Positions 1 through 13,700 of a stretch of 64,000 nucleotides of DNA are shown one piece after another (the first letter of the stretch is position 1; every line of letters starts with the position of its first letter). The DNA lies in assembly GCF_022581195.2 (NCBI RefSeq), contig NC_061461.1, positions 13,020,001-13,084,000 on the forward strand, read 5' to 3'. The notes beneath the pieces are model-generated. The model was given only the letters and a program-made list of their open reading frames with translations. It did not search any database and was not told the DNA's origin. This DNA is from Helicoverpa zea (Eukaryota; Arthropoda; Insecta; Lepidoptera; Noctuidae). Made by a program: the position numbers and the translations under genes.

Positions 1-162
1 GTAATAAACTTTAAAAAAATATATATAAACTATCCCTACATTTAATGTTATAGTATGGGAATCTATGGAGAAAAAAATATGACAGAATGCATTACAAAAT
101 GATAACTGCCATCCACGTTGGTACCACTGTGCGTCCTTATGTAGACGTGAGTTGTGTGTCAG

Positions 163-3100
163 GCGAAGGACCGGCGCGAGCGCACGCCCACGAAGCAGAG
201 CTCGTCGGGCAGCGCCAGCCGCATGAGCCCCACGCCCGGCGCCGACGCCGCCGGCGACCGACAGTTCGTGGTGGTGGCCTCCGAGAAGCAGGCGCGCGTC
301 GTGGCGCTGCCCAGCCAGAACTGCGTCTACCGCCAACAGATCGTCGACACGGACTTCGTCGTCAAGGCCGAGACGGTCAGCTTGAAAGGTACGATACACC
401 CCACCAAGGTCGGGGCGGACCCACCGACCGCTGTCACTGCTAGCCAGAATAGAGAGCGAGTGGTCTGATTGCAGACAGCGTGTGCCTGGTGAACTACCTG
501 TCGACGGGGCACCTGGTGGCCTACAGCCTGCCATCGCTGCGGCCGCTGGTGGACGTGGACTTCCTGCCGCTGACGGAGCTCGGGTGAGGCCGCGTGCTGC
601 GCGGGCGCCGGCCCGCGGGCCTGCGCCGGCGCACTCGCCACACACTCATCACTATTAGACGATTTCTCTGCACCAAACGGAGGCACTAAATGATAAACGG
701 CTTGTTTTATAATAGTACCCTTTGTCATTAGCTTCGCAGTTTTATCATGTTGAATGCTACTTTGGGCTACCGGAGATTTGTCATTTTTACGGTTATCGTA
801 TCGCATTCATTTATTTGGTCATCAGAAATTTTAGTTGTACCGATCATTCGCTATTTTATCATTTGGGAGCCTAACGACAGACTTCCTGTACAGTACAATC
901 GATGTTAGAAACGTACTTGTGTGGCAAAGGCCGGGCCCCCGGGCCGCCGGGCCTCGGGCCCCCGGGCCGGCGGCGCGGCCTGCGCCAGCAAGCCACGGTG
1001 TCATCTACTGGGGCCGTGCCGAGCACTCAGCTACTAGACGTATAGTCGCTGTTTCTCATCACGAAGTAGACAAAATTTTGCAAATCTGCGGAGCACCACT
1101 GTGCTTACGATATTTGGCACTCTTTCTATTTTTCAATTTATAAAAGTAAGCGATCGGACATCGGCCCGAACACGACACACTTGTTTACAATGCGCGTCAT
1201 ACCGACCCTTATATACCTATAAGAACACCGAACCACTTTCTAACAATTCAACTGTTTATTTTGGTGCTGCAAATGTATATTATGGATGTAAATACACACC
1301 GGTACCCGACACTGAACGGAACGAACACCCGACCGACACGGAATGCACCGAGCCCGCCCCGCGCTAGCTCCGACCATGTTACGATAGTGTGTACCGCCCT
1401 GCATCTTACATCTGTCTAACTCTCCGCCCTTAGTACAGTAATACTAACTAACTGGCGCGGGTCTCGCCTTTGTCTCGCCGAGCAGCGGACAAAGCCGGGG
1501 CTCGCGCCCGAGCGAGTCGCCGCGCTCACTGCTGTCTGTGTTCCTGGTAGCTTCCAGACACAGTCCAAACAGAGGGGTATCGTAGACCCAATGCTGTCCA
1601 TATGGGGCCAGCAGCTCATTGTTAACGAGGACACCGACCAGTAAGTCGCCGTCCATGCAGATGACATGCGTTAGCCACGTACCGTCACTTGTCATGTGGA
1701 GTCGCTCACTCCGGCCTCTGTTGCGTACCTAGACATGTTCATGTACCGTTGACAGTTGCTTCGTACCCCTCATCCCCCCGCGCCCATAGACCGCCCCCCG
1801 CCCCCGCCCTCGCCTGTACTGTATCATCGACTTCCACTCGGCCACGGGCAAATCATTGTACGTTTTATTGTCACTAACGTTATTAAATTACGTGAACAAA
1901 ATTATTGTAACTCCAAGCGATTTAATATTCTTTCGAGGTTGACAGGGTCCGACATACAAGGTTTGAGGCTTAGAGCCTAACCCACGTAAGAATTATTAAA
2001 AAAAAACATTGCGAGATAAGCACCATTTTATAGAACAATCTGCAGTTGACTTCCTCTTTCGTGAAATGTTGATCGGAAACAAAACAATGGGTTCATTAAA
2101 GTCTTGAAGTACCTACGTTATAATAATTTCCAAATTGCTGAATGTGGGCAAAATTTTACAAAATTGATCGAGTGCCTCTAGGGCTGAGATGAAGCATCCC
2201 CCTGAGGTACCTAGACAGCGAATGATTTGCCCTGGGACCCGCCTGCACGTGAGCTTCCCTGCGCCACACACACACACCCACACTGCGCGTACAGTGACAC
2301 GCACTCTCACTACATACCGACTGTCTCTGTGCGATCTGTCCTACTTCCTCGCTGGGCTGCTACTCTGCTCTCTCTTGTTCTTCCCAGTTCTATAAGCTTG
2401 CAGCATGTCTGCTTCTGAATGTTTTTCTCACTTAATGTTATTCCTGTTTATATTATTCTTAGTCGCGGTAGTAATCGTTAGTTACGCTTATATGTTAGAC
2501 TAAAATTTGTCCAATAGACTCCACTGGACTGCGAGGATGCTTCAGGTGAGACGTTTCAATTGATAGAACAACTGTTTTCCCCACTTTCTCTCAACTTGTT
2601 CTCGGTCTATGAGCCTCCTTTCTTTTCTTCTTGGACTATGAACAATATTGACGCAACAAGTGAACACTGGCGCATGCGCGGAGGCGTCCCCACTAACCTT
2701 GTCGCGCGTGACATTGCAGGATAGCGAAGACGTTCTGCTTCAGCAACAGGGGCCACGGCCTGTACCTCGCGTCACCCACTGAGATACAGAAGTTCACTAT
2801 CGATGCAGAGTTCTGGTGAGTAGGAGCGCGTGCATGACTCGTTCGCTCGCGCCGCGCGTGGCTGACTGACGCTGACCTGTGTCCCTACAGCCAACAGCTG
2901 AACGAGATGATCGGCGAGCTGTTCCTGCCGCGCGACATGCCGGAGCCGCCCAAGGAGAGCTTCTTCCGGGGGCTGTTCGGCGGCGGCGCCAGGCCCCTCG
3001 ACAGGGAGGAATTATGTGAGTCTTCTGCATACATGTTTTTTAACATTTGCACCGAAAATCTATTAAGCCGCTTTAAGATTTTCAGAATCTTTGAGTTTCT

Positions 3101-3451
3101 TATTAACGATTAAAATAAATATTATCAAAATATGTATAAATGGCCAATAAATGTAAAATGGCCTTAAATGAATGGTGTGTTGCAGTCGGCGAGAGCAGCG
3201 GCAAGCCGCTGCGCACGGTGGCCAAGCACATCCCGGGCGGCAGCGCGGCGCAGCTGGAGCAGCTGGGCGCGCGGGCGGGCTCGGCGGCGGCCGACGTGGC
3301 GCGGGCGCACCAGCTGGTGGTGGAGCGCGGCGACAAGCTGTCGCAGCTCGAGGACCGCACCGAGCGCATGCACAACCAGGCCGCCGAGTTCTCCTCCTCG
3401 GCGCACCAGCTCATGCTCAAGTACAAAGACAAGAAGTGGTACCAGCTGTGA
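163..3451 (+). CDS. STXBP5: Tomosyn (syntaxin-binding protein 5), C-terminal exons only
   Basis: Five coding exons: 163-388, 475-583, 2720-2815, 2891-3015 and 3186-3451 (TGA). All joins are GT/AG and keep frame; the 5' part lies outside the window. The joined product has the end of the WD40 region (RVVALPSQNC, YSLPSLRPLVDVDFLPLTEL, ASPTEIQKFTI), the conserved linker FFRGLFGGGARPLDREELFG, and a C-terminal R-SNARE-like coiled coil ending LMLKYKDKKWYQL. This order and the YKDKKWYQ ending are diagnostic of tomosyn. Family knowledge: tomosyn binds syntaxin and SNAP-25 through this coiled coil in place of synaptobrevin and so restrains vesicle priming, mainly in neurons. Exon 163-388 begins with a Ser/Thr/Pro-rich loop, a variable and often alternatively spliced stretch in this family. 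The last exon carries the complete SNARE motif. Identity is very secure; only the border at 163 rests on splice signal and frame alone. Confidence 0.95.
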
Positions 3452-6441
3452 GCCGCCGCGTCTCCGTGCCCAGGGACGCTACCTTTACTCTTACCTTTCG
3501 GCTTATGAAGGCGGGACGTTCCAAACGTGTAATAGGAATTTCTATGAACGCACCAAAACGATCTGTTCCCGGGATGTATCTCGTGTGCTCTGTCGGTACG
3601 GCGGAGTCCGCGAGGGTACCGGGTGTCGTTGACGAATGCCACAGAGTGCTTTATTCTATACTTGTAGCGTGACGACTGCGCCGGTCGGCCGGCAGTCGGC
3701 CAGCAGTCGGCATGCAGTCGGCGGTGCAGCTCGGCAGCGCTCCGCCCGCCCGCTAGAGCTTAGCTACCACGTAGATGTCTTATGAACCTTACCTTAGACT
3801 CTAATAGGCGTGACTCTCATTCAATGAACGCACAAAGTAATCGATAATTTCGAGCATCGTCGATTTCGGTCAGTAGTGTCCCGCTTCGTACGATCACACG
3901 CTGAATCGTTCAATTATTTGTGTGCCTAAGTCGCGGCGCCTTCCCCTGCCCCTCTCATCCCCCACCCCCTCACTCCCCGCACTCGGCGCCGCTCTCTCCG
4001 CATTCGTTCACGCGATGTAATAATGTATATAAATCGATATCATGATTTACTTAAAACTCTTTTTATACAAATAATGGCGAAGCGTCGGACTTCGATGATA
4101 TGTATGTCCTAGTCTTCTGTTAGTGTTAGGTTTCAGTGGTCGCAGCTCCCCGTCGCCGCACGACTCACCAGCTTCCTACTGTTGAGCACTTATGTACCGG
4201 TGCAGCGACAGTCGTGCGTCAGTCGTGCGGCAGTCGTGCGTCGGCCGGTGCGCTGCGAAGCTCCCCAGCATGTAGGCTGCATTTATGTTAAATATTATTA
4301 AGTTACTGTTCTGTAACACTACACATTATTTTCAATGTTGCTATTAATTAATACATGATGTAGATGTACATTTTATAGATACAAAGTGAACTCTAATCTA
4401 ATATGTAAGGATAGTCGACGATGTTGATTTGTATAAAGTATTAAGTAAATAATATAAAGAAAAATAATATATTATAAAGATTGAAAATTTAAGCATTGGA
4501 TGACAATAATTTTTGTTACTTCTCACTGGAGATTTCTTTGACACTTGACGTGTAGTTTAGTTTCTCTTCCGCACACGTCTGGCTCGCGTCGCCGTCGTCC
4601 CGTCCGGCGCCAGCGGACGCTCCGGACATTCGCCTCAGTTGGTGTTGCCACCGTTTGTATATTGACACATTGATAGCAATACTAAATGCGGGTTACCAGC
4701 CTAAAGTAAACCAGACCAATGGGTGTTGTGTCGGTGTTGCTAGCTAAAAAAAATAAATAAAATAAAGCGATAACTATTGTATAAAATAATGGATAAAGCT
4801 CCTTTGTATATCGCTGGTATTATATAAGTGAGTGGCGAGAGACTCGCCCCGCGGTCCCTTTGTACTTATAGATAAGTTAACTATAGCAGTTCTGTACTAT
4901 AACTTGCTCTATTAGACATTTGTGGAATTGGGAAGAAATATTTGCATATTGGTATGGTTCCTCAGTTTTTGCAAATTGACGTGCAGTAGGTGGTGTCCCT
5001 CGCCACGCGTCGCGTAACTAGGGTAGTATCGGTGTATCGCAAGGCAATAACACGCGCGTGGTGACGCACTCGCGCCAAGACTATTACTGATACAATAGAG
5101 AGATGCTAGTTCAGTTTAATTGTATTATTAGTTAGCGAGTATACTTTAGCCGTGTACGATATCGATGCCAAACTTTGTACTGTTCATGCTGTGTTATACA
5201 TAATACATGTTATATTAATATCTGTAACTCAATTTAATCTTTCTACTTAGTTTATCGTTTATGTGACGCAATACACGTCGACGATTGCTAATTCGAATTA
5301 GTGTCAAGTTTTATCTTGAACAAACAAATATTCATAGTCTGCTAACAAATGCTGTTCTCCGAAAATATCACTGTTTTTAACCAAATTATTTTTTTAAGTA
5401 GCAAGTTTTATTGAGGAATATTTTCGGAACAAAGTTTACCCAATTTTATCGCTCTATCAGTAGCAATGAGTGAGGCGTGCACGTGCGCAGCCGGTGCGCC
5501 ACACGTGCGCGACCGGTGCGCCACACTCGACCGGCATATCAGTGGAATATATCAGCCCGTGACCGACGCGGGGATTCTTCCTGTAGATCAATATTATAGT
5601 TTTGAGACGCTACAAAGTACATTTTCTAATGCCCCTTAATGTAAAGTAGATTTTTCATTTTAACTTCAATAAGAATTAAATCTACCGTAAGGTTTTCAAC
5701 TGAGTATTATTTCACAGCATCGCTACACTTTCGCATAGCATATAGCATACATGATTATGTATAGAGCTGTCGTTAGCCGACTATTTCCAAGTATAAATAG
5801 TTCGCTTAGAGATTATTTTTATCAGAGTTGAGATTGAAACGGAGTTTCGTTGTTGATACAGATGAATAAGTTTAACATGTCCAGCCGAGCGGCTGGCTCT
5901 AGTCCTGAACGTGACCACGTCACACGTACCTCATGCTCCGTGCAATATTCTATATAACTACGATGTTATGTAAATTGACAAGTTAAGTTTCTCAATTCTA
6001 TTAATTGTTAATTATAGTTGAAGTACGCCACGTTGCATGTACCTAGACGCCACAATGTTCGGCGTCACGTCGGCTGCGTAAGCGCACCACAGTGCCATTA
6101 CACGCTGACGGTTCATTTGGAAATTATGGGACTAAATTATAAATATAAGTATTTGTAAATAAATAATTAAAAAAAAAAAAACAAAAATCTTGTGGCAAAT
6201 TATTACTTGTTATGTAACGAAGTGTAGGATTCATTTCAATATTATTTTGTATGATTAGACGAGTGTCTTTTTCTAATCGTTCAGAAACGAGGGTTATAAA
6301 GAACTATAATAACTATACATATTGTATATAAAGGATGCTGTTGAATTATATTGATTATTTAGTTTCGTAGATGATTATTATAGTCATTATTATATATAAA
6401 TAAATTATGAAAATATGAAAATAAAACTATATCAAAGCATA
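3452..6441 (+). other. Probable tomosyn 3' UTR, about 3 kb
   Basis: No coding exon is visible after the tomosyn stop. The stretch is AT-rich and ends in candidate polyadenylation signals near 6399-6425, so a long 3' UTR is the simplest reading; no transcript evidence is available. It contains short arrays of CAGTCGGC (near 3693, 3704, 3715) and CAGTCGTGCG (4208-4240). It also has three matches to the Pumilio-type motif TGTANATA, at 4024, 6154 and 6323. An A-run lies at about 6169-6181. Earlier AATAAA signals (near 4755 and 6160) could give shorter isoforms. Confidence 0.55.
6399..6425 (+). terminator. Candidate polyadenylation signals for tomosyn
   Basis: Two AATAAA hexamers (6399-6404 and 6420-6425) lie at the end of the long non-coding stretch after tomosyn. 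TTTATT just downstream (near 6448) reads as AATAAA on the minus strand, which suits two genes ending head-on here. The cleavage site is not known. Confidence 0.4.
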
Positions 6442-6787
6442 GGCTCGTTTTATTTATCTGCCTCCTAACAGCAATGGTGTCACAGGGATGTGAAATAGGT
6501 ACACACTGAAACAACAAATATTGAGCAACTTTTTTAATAAAACTTTAACTATGATATAAATACAATAGAATACATACGAGCATTTATTATGTCGTCTCGC
6601 GCGCCGGGCGTGACGTCACAGCCGCCCGGAAGGCACAGTTCTCGTTAGTCGCTCACAGCTCACCGACACTATGTACACGACAGATACTGACAAGTAATCA
6701 CAAGTTGCAGTCATATTTTGAGGTAATTCGATTTGAAGTCTATTATAATTTAAATTTGAATTTGTGCCCGGAAGTGGCGATGCGCGG

Positions 6788-7304
6788 TAGACATGCGCAA
6801 AATGTGTCATTGAAAAGAAATGAATGAAGTAGTTCTTTTCGCTCAACGAAGTAGTCCACTCATTTACTTCAGTACTTCATTTAGTTCACCAAATCTGAAC
6901 GAGTCAATGAGTCACCCAGCTCTTAGGAATCATAATCGTAGTCATTTAGTTCAGTAAATCAAAACGAGTCAATCTGTAGTGTGAGGGATAAGTATCGACG
7001 AATGAATCACTTGATTTTTTATCTCGATTTTCCTCCATACTTTACACAGGCTTAGGACTATCAACCGTGAAAATATTAATAAACAGAAAATTATGTAGCT
7101 TTTAAGTAATTTAGATATATTTTAGTTTAGGTTGGCGTATTTAAAAATCGAAATATGTAGCCGATCCTATCTATGGAAGGATCCTGAACTAGTGAACTAA
7201 ATGAAGTAGAGACACATTCGAAGGAGTAGTGAAGGAATGATACGTTTATTTTCGGAAGTGAAGTAGTCCATTTCCTTCAATCGTTCGTGAACTACCCATG
7301 TCTA
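6788..7304. mobile_element. Possible short inverted-repeat element, degraded
   Basis: The ends share TAGACATG in inverted orientation (6788-6795 and 7297-7304). The interior repeats GAAGTAGT-like and GTTCANNAA-like words on both strands near each end. No coding capacity is seen. The match beyond the first bases is imperfect, so the borders are tentative. Confidence 0.35.
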
Positions 7305-8015
7305 ATGCTCACATTGTCGCGAGTGTAGCAACTGTGTGCTTACTTGTTCACTACCACTAAAATCACCATTTGTACAGAACTAAGTCCATAGAGCGTCGTC
7401 GCGCGGCCACAGCACCTGCGCTGCTCGGCACAGCATGCACACAGCATGACAGTACACACAGCATGGCGGCGACAGCTCGTGCGCACTAAGTAAGCATTAC
7501 ATCGAGGACGGTCGCGGTTAGCTCAAGGGAGAAATGGAAAACGTCCACGTTATCACAAAATCCTGTACATTGTATAAATGGTTGGAAGTACCAGTGAAGG
7601 CGACCGACACATGCAGTCAAAAGGATCACATGTTGTTATCACACTCGCCCGATACAAAACACTAATAAGTATATTTCGCTACGAACCTTCCACTAATTAA
7701 CCAATTTAATGTTGTAAATGATGTGATGTCCGGCGGTGTGTCCGACGTGGCCGGACGCGGCGGCGAGGGCGTCCGCGCCGGCGCCGGACACTCGGACACA
7801 CTGCCGGACGTTTCATTACATGAACCAGTATATACAGAGGTGTGTCAACTCAAACTAAAATATAATCGAAATCAACAACATTACCTACGCGCTTAAGATT
7901 ACATTAAATATAAAATTTGACAACAAGACCCAAAGGCAACTAATTGCACTAATACAATGTTTACGTGTCACAGCTTTAAATGCTAACAACTATAATACTA
8001 ACGCTCCGAGCAGAC
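7305..8015. other. Non-coding spacer, no gene seen
   Basis: Between tomosyn and PP6R, which converge. No exon with homology or good coding bias on either strand. It may belong to the PP6R 3' UTR (minus strand), but no strong evidence fixes that. Confidence 0.4.
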
Positions 8016-8272
8016 GCCGGCGACGCCCGCACGTGCGAGTGCGAGTGCGAGTGCCGGCGACGCCCGCAAGTGCCAGTGCGAGTGCGAGTGCCGGCGACGC
8101 CCGCACGTGCCAGTGCGAGTGCGAGTGCCGGCGACGCACGCACGTGCGAGTGCCGGCGACGCCCGCTCGTGCGAGTTCGAATGCGAGTGCCGGCGATGCA
8201 CGCACGTGCGAGTGCGAGTGCGAGTGCCGGCGACGCCCGCACGTGCGAGTGCGAGTGCCGGCCAACGCCGCA
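8016..8272. repeat. GC-rich minisatellite, 37-bp unit with 6-bp sub-repeats
   Basis: Units beginning GCCGGCGACGC start at 8016, 8053, 8090, 8127, 8152, 8189, 8226 and 8257. The spacing is 37 bp, or 31 or 25 bp, that is, one or two 6-bp GTGCGA sub-repeats fewer. Five units contain CACGTG (8030, 8104, 8141, 8203, 8240); two more CACGTG sites lie at 8278 and 8444. All six frames stay open across the array because of its composition. It is not a gene. Confidence 0.9.
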
Positions 8273-10746
8273 CGCGTCACGTGTCAGCCCGTACCTTGCG
8301 CCTCGGGGTGCCACTGAGAGACTCGAATTAAAATGTTTTTATTTTAATAGTAGTAAAATTTTAATGAAAGACAACAAGAATAGTAAACTTATGAGCTAGG
8401 AATCACAATATATCTCTCTGAGTAGGCGAGGCTGCACCAGTGGCACGTGCGGCGTGACGTCACTAGCGGCTCGTGTGACGGCCGATGGCCGCCGGCACAT
8501 TGTTAATGAATTGTCCTGCAGCAGTCAGCAGGAGCGAGGAGTCAGCTGGCAGCCGGCGGCGCGGCACACTTCTAGGGTTCCTACGGTCCTAACAATATAC
8601 ATTACGTTACGAAACAGACGAGTTTATAAAAATATCGTGATGGTGACATGAATTACACAAACGTACTAACAATAACACTAGTGCGTATCTATGTGGTGAT
8701 GTAGCATTTGTTCAGAGCGAACTACTCGTGTCCACAACACAGCTCTGCCGAGCGACAGGACATTCGGCGGCGTTGTGTCGCGAACAGCCCTAACGCTGAT
8801 ATACACTCCAATATAATGTGTTACAGTGAAATATTATTACATCTCGCTCGCCACGATTACGTTCATTATAAAAGTAAAAACACATAGGCACTATTTTAGA
8901 TTAAAAAACAAATACATATTTCATACAATTCATGATTTTTGGCGACATTTTTTGCAGTCACTGCTATATCTTTTATTGATAACATACTTAAAATTAAGTT
9001 TATTTGATAAAGATTAAATCACATTTAATAATATTGCGTGTAGTCCCAGTCCGAGATTTAATTAGGACAAAAAATTATAACGATTTACATTCAGATTCGT
9101 AATATTTGGCACGCTGGTTGTAGGGATCAAATGATAAGTGTCCGGAGCCACAGCGCCGCACAGTTGAACACAACTCTTGGAACATGAACAGAAAGCAAGG
9201 AATACTAACCTATTGATATAAGTGGATATGTCCACAGCCGCGGCTCGTGTCGACACTGACACTGCGATATGTGGCGCACTTGATTATGTATATCTAACGA
9301 CGCCGCCCCTAGCACTGCCACGTTCCAATGTACTGCCCACTACTGCACTTCCGATTATAATTAAATACTACACAAATATAAGTAAATAAGCAGTACATAT
9401 TATAACTAGGATAGTGTGATTGTACATACAGGCGAGATTTCTTCGAATCACGTGTTTGGGTACATGAAGACGTAAGTAAACGTGGAGCACATTGTGCCCT
9501 CAGTAGGTAAGCGCGGGAGTGGACGCGATATGTCAACTGATATACAACTGATATGAACACTTGTTACTTAGGGAATTCATGAGTTACATTCATGATTATG
9601 ATTAATCACAAAAAAAGAACGGAAGAAATAGTCTACAGTGGTCATATAATTGCTAACCTCTAAACTAAGCTGAATCAACGACACCGACCATGTAACTGTG
9701 AACCACATCAAATGATAAGGCCCGGCGAAGTTATTAAACAATTATAGACCCCAAACTACATAAGGCTCCTTAACGAAACTAAGAAATCTCAGTGGCGACC
9801 CTATGCCCTTACAATAAGGGCGACAATCGCGCGGCCGGTGTGATCACCGCTTAAGGCGTTTACTTACAAGGAATGATTTACTAAGGTGAGATAGTTTAGC
9901 AGCCGACTTCGTTATTATTACACTGCTGTATGGCCAAGTCTCAGCGTTAACTCAATCACGCATCCAGCGTCATTGAGTTGAAGCAGCAGACCACTAGCTA
10001 CTCGCCGTCCACAGTATCGACGGCGGAAGTTTCAACACGGAAGCACCCTCGGTCAACGATAGGTTTCAACTTAACAATCAACGGATATACTCAAACCAAT
10101 TTAGCTAACACGAACAAACTTATTGGTCAATAATATTCATTACATTCAGGAATATACGATGGAAAGGTAAAGCTCAATAATTGGCCAAATGATTCGTACT
10201 ATATACAGTAACAGCATCGTTACAATCCGCTGCGGCGAGTGACGCGCGTCACATGTTATACGTGTATGCGTGTCACGCGGATTACATGATCAAGGTGAGT
10301 GGAGCAGAGCCTGCAGTGCCGCGACATGTGCACGTCGCGAGGGTGTCGGTACTGCACTCTCTGCATAGCTACATATTTACATCTAAGAGATCTCACACTC
10401 CTTCAAGTACTTTGTAATATTGAGAAGCCTTCGGGCGTCTCGTAGGATTATGTGCTGAAGGAATGATGAAACAACTATACACATTGGTCAGACAAGCTCG
10501 GCGCGGGTATGCGCGCCGGACGATAATGTAATTTGTTCAATATTAATATAATTACCATTATGATATTTGTATTACACCTTATATTAGTAATGATTAGAAA
10601 GTGTATGAATAGGAAATACTTAAGTATGATTTCTTCCCGAATTGAACGTTTAAAACACTTATTTGTAAGACACATCGAATTCGATATTAAATGCAAACAG
10701 TGTCCTCACTGACGATCACATCAAACAGTTAGGGGGTGCGGCGCCA
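8273..10746. other. Non-coding stretch downstream of PP6R stop, possible 3' UTR
   Basis: AT-rich DNA with no exon or recognisable element. The PP6R stop codon is at 10747-10749 on the minus strand, so part or all of this could be its 3' UTR. A CRE-like palindrome GTGACGTCAC lies at 8453-8462. Confidence 0.4.
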
Positions 10747-13700
10747 TCACCTGCCGCCCGCCCCCGGGGGGCCCGCGGGCGGGTCGGCGGGGGCGGCGGG
10801 GGCGGCGGGGGCGGGCGCGGGCGGCTCGGCGGGGGCGGGCGCGGGGGCGGAGCCGGGCGGCGGCTGCGGCAGGTTGGCGTTGACGATGTTGGCGATGGCG
10901 TCGGGCGACATGGCGGACATGGCGGTGAGCAGGTTGTTGGCGAGCTCGACGCTGGACGCCTCGGCCGCCTCCAGCCGCAGCGACCGCATGCCCGCCTCCA
11001 GCTCCGGGTCTGCAACCGTACCGACACACACGATTACTCATCTCTCTCGCTCAATGCACAGGGCAAAACGAAACGACCACTTTAGTTGTAATTGTAGTAG
11101 CTTTTCAAATCTGTTATTCCTATTGTTTATTTCGGGTCGGCGTAGTATGTTTTCTCCTGCCATACTCTTCTGCCGAACTCTTAAAAATAACCTTACTAGC
11201 TATACATGTATTGTCGTTCATAAAATCTATCCATAGTCTTTAACTAGCTTAAACTTTTACAAATCATTTTATAATTAAAAACATTTTTTTTTCATATTTT
11301 TGAAAACAAATATGTTTTGAAGAGGGGAATATTTCTGATTGTACATGACGGAAATATGCACGTGTTCTAGCGAGTTGTATTGTAATGATCGATAATGGAT
11401 TCGCGAGTCTATGACTAGATGGCGTTACAAGGCTCGCGATGACGTTCAATTTGTCATAAGAATATTGAGAAATGACGGTGGGAGAATATTTAGGAGACCG
11501 CCAAGGGAGGATGAGAACGGGACGACAGACGTACGGCGGTTGCCCGGATTACGGTGCAAATTCTGCTTGTGGTTATAAAATATTTCTGGAAATATCACAG
11601 TATTTGTTGGCAAAGTTTCACAAGTATATGTACGGTAATTGCATGGTGAAATATTGTGAGGTGTGTGCGAATAGTGTGAGAAACGGGGTAAGTGTTTGCA
11701 AATATTTTACGTAGTGAAGGCTGGACAGTTGATGTTTTACTTTGCAATGCTGACTATGCCCGTTTTGTTCTCAGCTTAAGGAAACGCCCTTATTGTCCGG
11801 CCGCGTTGATAGAGATAAAAAGGCACTTCGATCCGAAGTAATACTCACAAACAGAGCATCATTTTCGGCACGGTCTTCAACTGGCTAGCTAGCCTAGCGG
11901 CATTGCCTCGGACAGCCGAACTCAGGTCTCGAGTTCGAGTCTCAGTTGGAGATACTTATTTTTAATGTATTCTTTTTTCCTTTTTTGTTTCTTGGTGGTG
12001 GCCACTTTAGTTTAATTTGTGAAATCGTTAGTATATTGTTATTATTGTTTTATTTACTTTTTTATGTTTAGTTTTAGTTCATGTAAGTTAAATAATTCTG
12101 TTATAAGTTAAAATTTCCTGATTGGTCACCATTTCAATTGTATTAAAGGAAATAATTGTGTTAAATCTCCGGTAGAACTTTTCTTTATCTTCCAACATCC
12201 AGCCACCTAGAACCCTGGTCATTACAGTATACTCACTTCAATGAGGTTAATATGTACATAGAAACTTACACTTACCAAAGAAAGATTAACGAGTCGTATG
12301 TCAAATAAAAAATGCTTATATGGAGGCGACGTATAAGTCAGCGCAAACATATGGGTGTCAGACTGTGCAATAAAATGTACCGATGTTATCCGGAATAGGT
12401 CGTACAGTAGGTACACAGCAGGGCAATAGGGCTAGGCCGCGAGCGGCACGCGTGACGTACCGAGCGGCGCGTAGGCCCAGAAGGGCGCGAAGTCCTGGGC
12501 GGGCGGCGCCGGCTCGTCGAAGTGCGCCCAGCCCTCGCCCGCGCCGCCGCCGCCCGCGCTCTCCCACGCTACGGAACGAGGCAAACATAAACCTGACCTC
12601 TTATAACCTTTTAGAATACGACTAGCCGTTTCTCCGCGGTTTCACCCGCGGCCCGTGGGAGCTACTGTCCGTATCGTAATAAAATATAGCCTATGTTACT
12701 CGCAGATAATATGGCTTTCTAATGGTGAAAGAATATTTAAAATCGGTCCAGTAGTTTTTGAGTTTATCCATTACAAACAAACAAACAAAGTTTTCCTCTT
12801 TATAAAATTAGTATAGACAACTCACTCAATAACAGATATTACATTTTAACTTACTAGTTGTTTTCCCACGGTTTCACCCGCGTCCTTTTACCATAGTCTA
12901 GCCTGATAAAACACAGCTCATTTTCCCCCGATTTACGCGCGTATTTTGAATTCGCGCGATGCTTGTAGATGCGATGTATTCGTGCCAAGTATCTCAATAG
13001 CACGCGAATGAATTTGCGCGAAACGTTTCGCGACGACTTCGCATCTTCTGGACAAGGTCTTAAGGTCAAAGGTTAGGAGTACATACGCGAGTGTTGGTCG
13101 AGCAGGTCCTGCACGGCGACGGCGGGCTCGGCCTCCGCCTCGGCCTCGTCCTCCGCCTCGCCCGGGCTGTCCCACATGCTGCACACACATCAATAAACAT
13201 TTTATACAGGAAAATCATTAATATAGTACATATACACTTTTTTATTAATGGTATTAATCATCAAATGACCCCTCTCCCGCTGTGGGTTAGCAGCGGTGAG
13301 GGGAATGTTAGATTTTTTATAGACTAAAAAAAAATGGTGTTTTTTTTTATGAAGGAACACCTCTAGGTACTAGAGCTGCGGTAACTATTTCGAACAATCC
13401 CGCAGCCCAGTACATATATACTTTGAATTCTTTTTTTTTTAATATTATCAATGCGAAATCAATGATGGCACAGTTTTTTTTGTTTGGGGTTGGCGCAATA
13501 TGTTATTTGTTTTTATTTCTTTGTCAGTCGTTATACTAAGATAAGATTTATTTGTTTTGGGAATTTAATTATAGAATATTTAGCAAATATATTTTGAGTA
13601 AATTGGATAGTGAAAATTACAACACACTATTCACAACACACTACTCTTTTCCACTAGCCGACCTCTAGCTAACGTTGCATTGTTTACGTCAAACTGTGTT

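Noticed and set aside
7976..8399. Open frames in all six frames over the 8.0-kb array
   Set aside because: Produced by the GC-rich tandem repeat; the products are simple repeats of ASASAGDA or RHSHSH type.
11010..11236. Plus-strand open frame across the PP6R last exon
   Set aside because: Overlaps the antisense of the Pro/Ala-rich PP6R end; no homology.
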